NCBI GenBank assembly: GCA_041628615.1
Contig: JBFKOW010000092.1
Span: 1 to 13,425, forward strand
Direction of reading: 5' to 3'
Length of the DNA: 13,425 bases
Source of the DNA: JAMWZF01 sp041628615
GTDB lineage: Bacteria > Pseudomonadota > Alphaproteobacteria > Rhodobacterales > Rhodobacteraceae
The notes under the pieces: generated by a model
The model's input: the letters and a program-made list of their open reading frames with translations, nothing else
Databases searched by the model: none
What the model was told of the DNA's origin: nothing
Position numbers and translations under genes: made by a program
Shown here: piece after piece, positions 8,184-13,425 of the stretch
Layout of the letters: every line of letters starts with the position of its first letter
Numbering within the stretch: the stretch's first letter is position 1

Positions 8184-9842
8184 TCAGCCCGGATCGCGCC
8201 AGCGGTTCACGATCGGGTAGCGGCGGTCGAGCCAGAACGCCCGCCGCGACAGCCGCGGCCCCGGCGCGGACTGGAACCGCTTGTATTCGCTGAGATAGAT
8301 CAGCCGCTCCACCTTGCGGACGGTTTCGGCATCGAACCCGGCGGCGACGCAGTCGGCGACGCTGGCCTCGCCGTCCACCAGCAATTCGAGGATGGCGTCG
8401 AGCACGTCGTAGTCGGGCAGCGAGTCGCTGTCCTTCTGGTCCGGGCGCAACTCGGCCGAGGGCGGCTTGGACAGGATCGTCTCGGGAATCACGCGCCCGG
8501 CAGGGGCCTTCATCCACGGCCGGTGGGTCGCGTTGCGCCAGCGGCATACGGCGAAGACGCGGGTCTTGTAGAGATCCTTGATCGGATTGTAGCCGCCGGC
8601 CATGTCGCCGTAGATCGTGGCATAGCCCACCGCGACCTCGGACTTGTTGCCGGTGGTCAGAAGCATCTCGCCGAACTTGTTGGACTGGGCCATGAGCAGC
8701 AGGCCGCGGATCCGGCTCTGGACGTTCTCCTCGGTCAGGTCCGCCGGCCGGTCGCCGAACAGCGGCGCCAGCGTCGCGGTCACTGCCTCGCGCACCGCGC
8801 CGATCGGCACGGTGTCGAGCCCGATGCCGAGCGCCTCTGCCACCGCGCGGGCGTCGTCCAGCGACCCCTCGGAGGTGTAATCGGAGGGCAGCATGACCCC
8901 GCGCACGTTTTCGGGCCCCAGCGCGTCGGCGGCGATGGCGGCGACAAGGGCGCTGTCGATCCCGCCCGACAGGCCGAGCAGCACCTTCGAGAACCCCGAT
9001 TTCGCCATGTAGTCGGCAAGGCCCAGCACCATGGTGCGGTAGTCCTGCTCCATGTCGTCGGGGCGCAGCGCCCGGTCCCCCGTCACCGCGCGCCAACCGT
9101 CCGCGCCGCGCGTGAAATCGACATGGGCCACGGCCTCCTCGAACCACGGCATCTGCACCGCCAGCCCGCCGCCGGGATTGAGCACGAAAGAGCCGCCGTC
9201 GAACACCTGGTCGTCCTGGCCGCCGACCATGTTCAGGTAGATCAGCGGCAGCCCGGTCTCGACGACGCGCGACACCATCTCGCCCATGCGGATGTCGAAC
9301 TTGCCCCGGAAATAGGGCGACCCGTTGGGCACCACGAACAGCTCGGCACCGCTCTCGGCCATCGCCTCGCAGACATCCGGGTACCAGGCATCCTCGCAGA
9401 CCGGGGTGCCGATTCGCAGCGGTCCGGCGTCCCAGGGGCCCTGCATCGCCGCCCGCGAGAACAGGCGCACCTCGTCGAAGATGTTGAAGTTGGGCAGGAA
9501 GTACTTGCGCGTCACCGCCCGGATCGCACCGCCGCCCAGCACGAAATAGGCGTTGCGCAGCTTCGCGCCCTCGGCCAGCGGCCCGCCGACGCCGAGCAGC
9601 GGGCCGTCCGCGCAGTCGCGGGCGAGCCCGGCCACCGCGGCCTCGGCGTGGGCGGTGAAGGCCGGCTTCATGACCAGGTCCTGGGTCTGGTAGCCGGTGA
9701 TGAACATCTCGGGCAGCGCCACGAAGTCCGCCCCGGCGGCGCGGCCCTCCTCCCAGGCGGCGCGCGCCTTCGCGGCGTTGCCGGGAATGTCGCCCACGGT
9801 CGGATTGAACTGGGCGAGGGTGATGCGGAACGTCTCGGTCAT
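8184..9842 (-). CDS. nadE: Glutamine-dependent NAD+ synthase
   Basis: This 552-residue two-domain enzyme makes NAD+ from nicotinic acid adenine dinucleotide, ATP and glutamine in the cytoplasm. The N-terminal nitrilase-type glutaminase domain (about 1-250) has its triad: E45 in L-P-E-M-F-I-T-G-Y, K113 in T-R-K-Y-F-L-P-N, and C149 in V-C-E-D-A-W. The C-terminal synthetase domain (about 265-552) has the PP-loop L-S-G-G-I-D-S-A-L (291-299) and T-T-G-N-K-S-E-V-A-V-G-Y-A-T-I-Y-G-D-M. Ammonia is passed between the domains in this family. The start at ATG 9842 is supported by GAAGG upstream. It is divergent from the MORN gene, with 216 bp between starts. The stop is followed by a double-hairpin element. 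Confidence 0.96.
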   Translation of the reverse strand: MTETFRITLAQFNPTVGDIPGNAAKARAAWEEGRAAGADFVALPEMFITGYQTQDLVMKPAFTAHAEAAVAGLARDCADGPLLGVGGPLAEGAKLRNAYFVLGGGAIRAVTRKYFLPNFNIFDEVRLFSRAAMQGPWDAGPLRIGTPVCEDAWYPDVCEAMAESGAELFVVPNGSPYFRGKFDIRMGEMVSRVVETGLPLIYLNMVGGQDDQVFDGGSFVLNPGGGLAVQMPWFEEAVAHVDFTRGADGWRAVTGDRALRPDDMEQDYRTMVLGLADYMAKSGFSKVLLGLSGGIDSALVAAIAADALGPENVRGVMLPSDYTSEGSLDDARAVAEALGIGLDTVPIGAVREAVTATLAPLFGDRPADLTEENVQSRIRGLLLMAQSNKFGEMLLTTGNKSEVAVGYATIYGDMAGGYNPIKDLYKTRVFAVCRWRNATHRPWMKAPAGRVIPETILSKPPSAELRPDQKDSDSLPDYDVLDAILELLVDGEASVADCVAAGFDAETVRKVERLIYLSEYKRFQSAPGPRLSRRAFWLDRRYPIVNRWRDPG

Positions 9843-10058
9843 GGCGCCTTCGGGTCGGCCGTCGGGGAACGGACCGCGGCGCGGCCGCGGCGATTGCAGG
9901 GAGCCATGTAGCAGATCGGCGGCGGAGGGAAACCCGCCCGGTCGCGCGGCCGCCGCGGACCGACGCCGCAGGCGCCGCGCCGCGGGTCGCCGTGGGGCGT
10001 TGTCTCGGTCCGGTCATGCCACTACTGTTGCCGGCACCGGAAGGGGAGAGCAGTCAGC
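9843..10058. promoter_or_regulatory. Divergent intergenic region, nadE / MORN gene
   Basis: These 216 bp separate two start codons. Next to nadE lies a perfect 7-bp stem, CCGCGGC-GCG-GCCGCGG (9874-9890), in what would be the nadE leader. The centre is strongly GC-rich and rich in inverted CG tracts, with no recognisable riboswitch. The MORN side becomes less GC-rich and holds the candidate promoter listed separately. AGGGGAG about ten bases before ATG 10059 is the likely MORN ribosome site. Confidence 0.45.
10000..10028 (+). promoter_or_regulatory. Candidate sigma-70-type promoter of the MORN gene
   Basis: TTGTCT (10000-10005) and TACTGT (10023-10028) are separated by 17 bases. They match the first three bases of the -35 consensus, and bases 1, 2 and 6 of the -10. 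A start near 10035 would leave a leader of about 24 nt with AGGGGAG in it. The match is weak and chosen by eye. Confidence 0.25.
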
Positions 10059-11510
10059 ATGAAGCGCCGGACGATACCGATCCTGGCCGTCGCCGCGGCC
10101 CTTGGCACGCTGGCCCCGGCGGCCCATGCCCAGAGCGTCCAGACCAAGCAGTACGACGATGGCGGCATCTACGAGGGCCAGTTCCTCAACGGCCGCCAGC
10201 ACGGCCAGGGCACCTACCGGCTGCCGAACGGCTATGAATACACCGGCGAGTGGTTCGAGGGCGAGATCCGCGGCCGCGGCACCGCCCGCTTCCCCAACGG
10301 ATCGGTCTACGAGGGCGAATTCGCTGCCGGCAAGCCGGACGGCACCGGCAAGATCACCTTCGCCGACGGCGGCACCTACGAGGGCAGCTGGGTCGAGGGC
10401 CGGATCGAGGGCGAGGGCGTGGCGACCTACGCCAACGGCGTCGTCTACGAGGGCGAATTCCGCAACGCCATGCACAGCGGCCAGGGGGTGATGCGCGCCC
10501 CCGGCGGGTATGTCTACGAGGGCGCCTGGGTCAACGGCGTGAAGGAGGGGCTCGGCACCATCACCTACCCCGACGGCGCGATCTACGAGGGCGAGCTTGT
10601 CGGCGACGAACGCGAGGGCGAGGGCACCCTGACGATGCCCGACGGCATGGTCTATGTCGGCACCTGGAAGGACGGCCAGATCGACGGCACCGGCCGGCTG
10701 ATCCAGCCCAACGGCGACATCTACGAGGGCCAGCTGGTCGGCGGCAAGCGCGAGGGCGAGGGCACCGTGACCTACGCCAACGGCGACGTCTACCAGGGCG
10801 GCTTCGTCGACGACCGGCGGCACGGGAAGGGCACCTTCACCGGTGTCGACGGCTACACCTATGTCGGCGACTGGGTGGCCGGCCAGATCGAGGGCCAGGG
10901 CCGGGTCACTTATCCCGACGGGTCGGTCTACGAGGGCGGTTTCGTCGCCGACCTTCCCGAAGGCACCGGCAAGATCACCTATGCCGACGGTTCGACCTAC
11001 GAGGGCGAATGGCAGGGCGGCGTCATCAACGGCCGCGGGGTGGCGACCTACGCCAACGGGCTGGTCTACGACGGCGAGTTCCGCAACGCCCGCAACCACG
11101 GCCAGGGCAAGATGACCTATGCCGACGGCTACACCTACGACGGCCAGTGGGTCGACGGCCAGCGCGAGGGCTTCGGCACGGCCAGCTATGCCGACGGCAC
11201 CGTCTACGAGGGCCAGTTCGCCGCCGGTCAACGCCACGGGCAAGGCCGGATCACCATGCCGGACGGCTTCGTCTACGAGGGCCAGTGGGAACTGGGCGAG
11301 ATCTCGGGGATGGGGGTTGCGACCTATGCCAATGGCGACGTCTACGAGGGGATGTTCGTGAACGGCCGCCGGCAGGGCCAGGGCACCATGACCTACGCCA
11401 CCGGCGAGACCGCCGAGGGCGACTGGCAGAACGGCGCGCTGGTGACCCAGAGCGCCGGGGACGCGGCGGCGGAGGCGGTCTCCGACGAGGCGCCGGCCGC
11501 CCCGGACTGA
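10059..11510 (+). CDS. Secreted/periplasmic MORN-repeat protein
   Basis: This 483-residue protein has a Sec-type signal peptide (M-K-R-R, then a hydrophobic stretch, probable cut after A-H-A at residue 24), so the mature chain should be periplasmic, surface-attached or released. A short linker (25-37) leads into eighteen consecutive full MORN repeats (38-451), each exactly 23 residues, with the pattern Y-x-G-x-[FWL]-x(6)-G-x-G-x(6)-G. A degenerate nineteenth begins A-E-G-D-W (452), and an acidic, Ala-rich tail follows (about 465-483). MORN repeats form flat beta-hairpin arrays; in eukaryotes they are linked to membranes, lipids or scaffolding, but the bacterial role is generally unknown. No enzyme domain or lipobox is present. 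The array shows an F/W two-repeat alternation and signs of a nine-repeat duplication. It faces nadE divergently and converges with the DUF4389 gene; no functional partner is evident. Confidence 0.9.
   Translation: MKRRTIPILAVAAALGTLAPAAHAQSVQTKQYDDGGIYEGQFLNGRQHGQGTYRLPNGYEYTGEWFEGEIRGRGTARFPNGSVYEGEFAAGKPDGTGKITFADGGTYEGSWVEGRIEGEGVATYANGVVYEGEFRNAMHSGQGVMRAPGGYVYEGAWVNGVKEGLGTITYPDGAIYEGELVGDEREGEGTLTMPDGMVYVGTWKDGQIDGTGRLIQPNGDIYEGQLVGGKREGEGTVTYANGDVYQGGFVDDRRHGKGTFTGVDGYTYVGDWVAGQIEGQGRVTYPDGSVYEGGFVADLPEGTGKITYADGSTYEGEWQGGVINGRGVATYANGLVYDGEFRNARNHGQGKMTYADGYTYDGQWVDGQREGFGTASYADGTVYEGQFAAGQRHGQGRITMPDGFVYEGQWELGEISGMGVATYANGDVYEGMFVNGRRQGQGTMTYATGETAEGDWQNGALVTQSAGDAAAEAVSDEAPAAPD
10170..11411 (+). 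repeat. Tandem array of 18 coding 69-bp MORN units (two nine-unit halves)
   Basis: Eighteen in-frame 69-bp units encode the MORN repeats with no insertion or deletion. The first half (10170-10790, units 1-9) and the second (10791-11411, units 10-18) align at an offset of 621 bp. For example, GTGGCGACCTACGCCAACGG occurs at both 10419 and 11040, and GGCACCGGCAAGATCACCT at 10341 and 10962. By hand count 113 of 207 residues agree between halves, highest in units 3-5 against 12-14. This is coding repetition, not a CRISPR array. Confidence 0.75.
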
Positions 11511-11514
11511 CGGC

Positions 11515-11542
11515 GGCCCCGCGGCACGGTCCCGCGCGGGCC
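11515..11542. terminator. GC hairpin filling the MORN / DUF4389 convergent gap
   Basis: GGCCCCGCGG (11515-11524) pairs with CCGCG-(C)-GGGCC (11532-11542) as a 10-bp stem with one bulged base and a 7-nt loop. It starts four bases after the MORN stop and touches the DUF4389 stop on the other strand. It occupies the whole convergent gap and could act for both transcripts, but neither side has a T-run. Confidence 0.4.
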
Positions 11543-11862
11543 TAGTCCAGTTCGGTCCAGGGCCAGGGCTTCACCTCGCTCGCCGCGGTCTGGTAGCGGG
11601 CGGCCTTGGCGATCCAGATCCCGAGATCGGTGCCGAAGCCGGCCAGACGCTCGTTCGGCCTGCCGCGGTCGAACAGCATGATGACGAACTGGATCACGGT
11701 CAGCACGCCCAGCACCGTGGAGGCCAGCGACAACATGACAGCGATCAGGATCATGTAGAGCAGGCGCAGGCCCAGCCCGTCCCTGGTCTCGGGTTCGTCC
11801 TGCGGACCGTGCATCCGGCCCTCGAAGCGCTCCTCGTCCCGGTCCGTCTCCCGCGCGTCCAT
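11542..11862 (-). CDS. DUF4389 domain-containing membrane protein
   Basis: This 106-residue protein has a charged, hydrophilic N-terminus (1-28), then a long hydrophobic stretch L-L-Y-M-I-L-I-A-V-M-L through V-I-Q-F-V-I-M-L-F (about 34-64) that could be one long helix or a tight hairpin of two. A conserved soluble part follows: G-R-P-N-E-R-L-A-G-F-G-T-D-L-G-I-W-I, then R-Y-Q-T, E and P-W-P-W-T-E. R-x-L-Y-x-I, V-I-Q-F, G-x-P-N-x-x-L-x-x-F-G and the Y-x-T-x-x-x-E ending fit DUF4389 as I know it; function unknown. An ATG at 11868 would add two residues, but AGGAG lies only one base from it and seven bases from ATG 11862, so I chose the latter. It converges with the MORN gene. Confidence 0.8.
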   Translation of the reverse strand: MDARETDRDEERFEGRMHGPQDEPETRDGLGLRLLYMILIAVMLSLASTVLGVLTVIQFVIMLFDRGRPNERLAGFGTDLGIWIAKAARYQTAASEVKPWPWTELD

Positions 11863-11869
11863 GCCCATT

Positions 11870-11874
11870 CTCCT
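11870..11874 (-). promoter_or_regulatory. Ribosome binding site that decides the DUF4389 start
   Basis: AGGAG on the minus strand is 7 nt from ATG 11862 but only 1 nt from ATG 11868, so it supports the inner start. Confidence 0.6.
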
Positions 11875-11891
11875 CGCGCTGCCGCCGGCGG

Positions 11892-11897
11892 ATGATA
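11892..11897 (-). promoter_or_regulatory. Candidate -10 box of the DUF4389 gene
   Basis: TATCAT on the minus strand matches five of six bases of TATAAT and would place a start about 23 nt before ATG 11862. No good -35 is seen at 16-18 bases upstream, so this is tentative. Confidence 0.25.
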
Positions 11898-12006
11898 CCG
11901 GGAGCCCGCCCCGATAGGAAGAGCCCAGCCGGCGGCCGTCCGGCGGGAAAAAGCGACCGCGGGCGCCGGGATCTGCCGCGGGGGGCAGGTCCCGTCCGCC
12001 GCTCCG

Positions 12007-12591
12007 CTACGCGATCAGGCGTTCCATCGGCCGCCACCCTGCCCACGGCATTCCCCACGGGGCTTCGAACGCGAAGAAGCAGCCGCCACCGGCGCGCTGG
12101 TCATGGTCGCGGCTGATCGGAACCCCTGCAAGGAAACAGAACAGGAGCGTGCCGACGCCGCCATGACCGACGAACAGGACATCGGCCGACGTGCATTCCG
12201 CCAGGCAATGCCGGACCTCCGCGACGATCCTGGACTGGGCGGCGATCGCGGTCTCCCAGCCCCGCACGCTCCGCTCCGGGTCGGCGAAGAACCGGTCCGC
12301 GACGATTTCGAACTCGTCGGGCGGCAGATAGCCCGTGGCGCTGCGGTCGTTCTCGTGCATCCGCTCGCGGACCTCGACGCGGCAGCCATGCGCCGCCGCG
12401 AGGGGGGCCGCGGTCTCGAGCGCCTTCCTTTCCGGACTGCTGATGACGTGCCGGGTGCCCGCCAGCGCGCCCGATGCGGCCAGCGCGCGGACCCGCGCCA
12501 GACCGGCCTCGCTCAGGGACCAGTCCCGGACCGGCCTGTCCGGATCGACCCCGACCTGCGGGTGGGTCAGGTAACGGACGGTTCGCGGCAT
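12007..12591 (-). CDS. Histidine phosphatase superfamily protein (phosphoglycerate-mutase fold)
   Basis: This 194-residue soluble protein has the marks of the histidine phosphatase superfamily: an N-terminal phospho-acceptor strand R-Y-L-T-H-P-Q-V (6-13, H10), S-S-P-E-R-K-A-L-E-T-A (51-61, R55), an acid-donor region M-H-E (E80), and V-G-H-G-G-V (141-146, H143). The usual R-H-G motif at the first site reads T-H-P here, so the arginine is lost while both histidines remain. Such proteins dephosphorylate small phosphorylated metabolites or proteins; the substrate cannot be told from sequence. ATG 12591 gives a natural start, but a 5-bp perfect hairpin (12592-12604) sits directly before it and covers the GGCGGGA that would serve as ribosome site. 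It lies 43 bp downstream of the oxidoreductase gene on the same strand and may be co-transcribed. Confidence 0.82.
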   Translation of the reverse strand: MPRTVRYLTHPQVGVDPDRPVRDWSLSEAGLARVRALAASGALAGTRHVISSPERKALETAAPLAAAHGCRVEVRERMHENDRSATGYLPPDEFEIVADRFFADPERSVRGWETAIAAQSRIVAEVRHCLAECTSADVLFVGHGGVGTLLFCFLAGVPISRDHDQRAGGGCFFAFEAPWGMPWAGWRPMERLIA

Positions 12592-12613
12592 GGCGGATCC
12601 CGCCTTCTGGGCG

Positions 12614-12636
12614 AGGCGGGCCGGGACAGCCCGCCT
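12614..12636 (-). terminator. GC hairpin overlapping the oxidoreductase stop codon
   Basis: A perfect 8-bp stem, AGGCGGGC (12614-12621) and GCCCGCCT (12629-12636), with a 7-nt loop. Its upstream arm on the minus strand includes two bases of the TAG stop (12637-12635). No T-run follows, so it may be a weak terminator or an mRNA 3' barrier between the oxidoreductase and the phosphatase. Confidence 0.35.
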
Positions 12637-13425
12637 AGCCCGGCGAGGACGCGGCGGCCTTCGCCCGCACCCGGTCGATCATCTCCTGGGTGCCGCGGCT
12701 GAATTCCAGCGGGCAGGGATACTCGGCCTCGCCCCGGACCGTGGCGCAGAAATTCTCCACCTGCAGGACGTAGTGGTTCACGCCCGGCCAGCGCTCGGTC
12801 CGGACGTGCATCGGGTCCGGACCCGAGATCTCGAGCCGGGCTTCGCCGAAGACGTTGGCGTTGAACGGGCAGGTCAGGCGCATCACCCCCTCCTCACCGT
12901 GGAAGGTGATCTCCTGCCGCGGGAACATCCGCATCGACACCGCGCCGGAATAGAAGAACGACGAGAACAGCGCGCTGACCTCGGTATGGACGTCGACGCC
13001 GTTCTGCACCCGGATATCGGCGCGGGTGATTTCCACCGGCTCCTGCCCGGTGACGAAGCGGGCCGCGCCGAAGGCGTAGACGCCGATGTCGCCCAGCGCG
13101 CCGCCGCCGGTCTCGGGGCGGTTGCGGATGTTGGCGGTGTCGGCCCGGTTGTCGAAGGAAAACACGCAGTCGACGCGGACCGGCGCCCCGATCGCACCCT
13201 CGTTGTAGAGCTGCCGGGCGCGGATGAACTGCGGGTGATGGACGATCATGTAGGCCTCGGCGGCCACGAGGCCGGTGCGGTCGCGGGCCGCGATCACCGG
13301 GTCGAACTCGGCCGTGGTCATCGCCAGCGGCTTCTCGCACAGGACGTGCTTGCCGGCCGCGAGCGCCTTGAGCGTCCATTCGACGTGCAGGTGGTTGGGC
13401 AGCGGGATGTAGACCGCGTCCACCC
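12635..13425 (-). CDS. Gfo/Idh/MocA family oxidoreductase, N-terminus off window (partial)
   Basis: The reading frame is open through the right edge, so the N-terminal G-x-G-x-x-G part of the Rossmann fold (roughly the first 70-80 residues) is missing. What remains, about 263 residues, begins in the NAD(P)-binding domain with V-D-A-V-Y-I-P-L-P-N-H-L-H and the family signature A-G-K-H-V-L-C-E-K-P-L-A, whose E-K-P lysine takes part in catalysis. The C-terminal domain opens E-A-Y-M-I-V-H-H-P-Q and includes G-G-G-A-L-G-D-I-G-V-Y. The family oxidises or reduces sugars, polyols and related diols with NAD(P). The exact substrate is unknown; similarity to trans-dihydrodiol or glucose-fructose type members is only a guess. 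The first codon in view is GTG for an internal valine, not a start. Confidence 0.9.
   Translation of the reverse strand, partial: VDAVYIPLPNHLHVEWTLKALAAGKHVLCEKPLAMTTAEFDPVIAARDRTGLVAAEAYMIVHHPQFIRARQLYNEGAIGAPVRVDCVFSFDNRADTANIRNRPETGGGALGDIGVYAFGAARFVTGQEPVEITRADIRVQNGVDVHTEVSALFSSFFYSGAVSMRMFPRQEITFHGEEGVMRLTCPFNANVFGEARLEISGPDPMHVRTERWPGVNHYVLQVENFCATVRGEAEYPCPLEFSRGTQEMIDRVRAKAAASSPG

Noticed and set aside
8101..10017. Minus-strand frame of 638 codons overlapping nadE
   Set aside because: It is an arginine-rich out-of-frame shadow; NadE motifs are all in the 8184-9842 frame.
10014..11243. Minus-strand frame of 409 codons with its own 23-residue periodicity (L-V-D-x-A-V-G-V)
   Set aside because: The periodicity is simply the complement of the MORN repeats. 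There is no ribosome site or recognisable domain, and the plus-strand frame has a signal peptide and textbook MORN units.
10170..11411. Regular 69-bp repeats that could be mistaken for a CRISPR or minisatellite
   Set aside because: The units are contiguous, diverged and in frame, with no spacer pattern, and encode canonical MORN repeats.
12007..12702. Plus-strand frame of about 199 codons opposite the phosphatase gene (from 12103)
   Set aside because: It has no motif or ribosome site and overlaps a clear histidine-phosphatase frame on the other strand.

Overview
The window looks like chromosome from a high-GC alphaproteobacterium, most likely of the order Rhodobacterales (Paracoccaceae/Roseobacteraceae type). 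The reasons are a base composition of about 70% GC by eye, a fabB-fabI pair, a short GluRS-type gltX, an E. coli PfkB-like sugar kinase, glutamine-dependent NadE, a DUF1801 protein and a DUF4389 protein whose sequences resemble that group, and a double-hairpin intergenic element of a kind I associate with these genomes. No plasmid, phage, transposon, CRISPR, rRNA or tRNA signal was found. Gene density is high, no gene-free stretch reaches 300 bases, and all genes appear intact except the two cut by the window edges.

Layout. Positions 1-3642 (+): the 3' end of fabB, then fabI (11-bp gap, end of a type II fatty acid synthesis operon), an intergenic double-hairpin element, and the DEAH helicase hrpB. 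Positions 3653-6247 (-): a PfkB-family phosphofructokinase, a Tat-exported metallo-beta-lactamase-fold hydrolase and a small zincin metallopeptidase (PF06262-like). Positions 6319-7647 (+): gltX, divergent from the metallopeptidase. Positions 7657-9842 (-): a DUF1801 protein and nadE, with a second copy of the double-hairpin element just 3' of nadE. Positions 10059-11510 (+): a secreted or periplasmic protein made almost entirely of MORN repeats. Positions 11542-13425 (-): a DUF4389 membrane protein, a histidine-phosphatase-superfamily protein and a Gfo/Idh/MocA oxidoreductase that runs off the right edge.

Most genes are housekeeping (lipid, NAD, tRNA charging, sugar phosphorylation) and do not form one pathway. 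The most unusual item is the MORN protein. It has eighteen full 23-residue repeats with no indels, an alternation of aromatic/aliphatic (F/L) and W repeat types, and a single break in that alternation halfway along. The break is where a nine-repeat (621-bp) internal duplication would join. The second item is the pair of oriented intergenic elements (two GC hairpins plus a conserved tail ending GGTCCGAAGAAG), each lying just after a stop codon and on the coding strand. I do not see a clearly new multi-gene system in this window.
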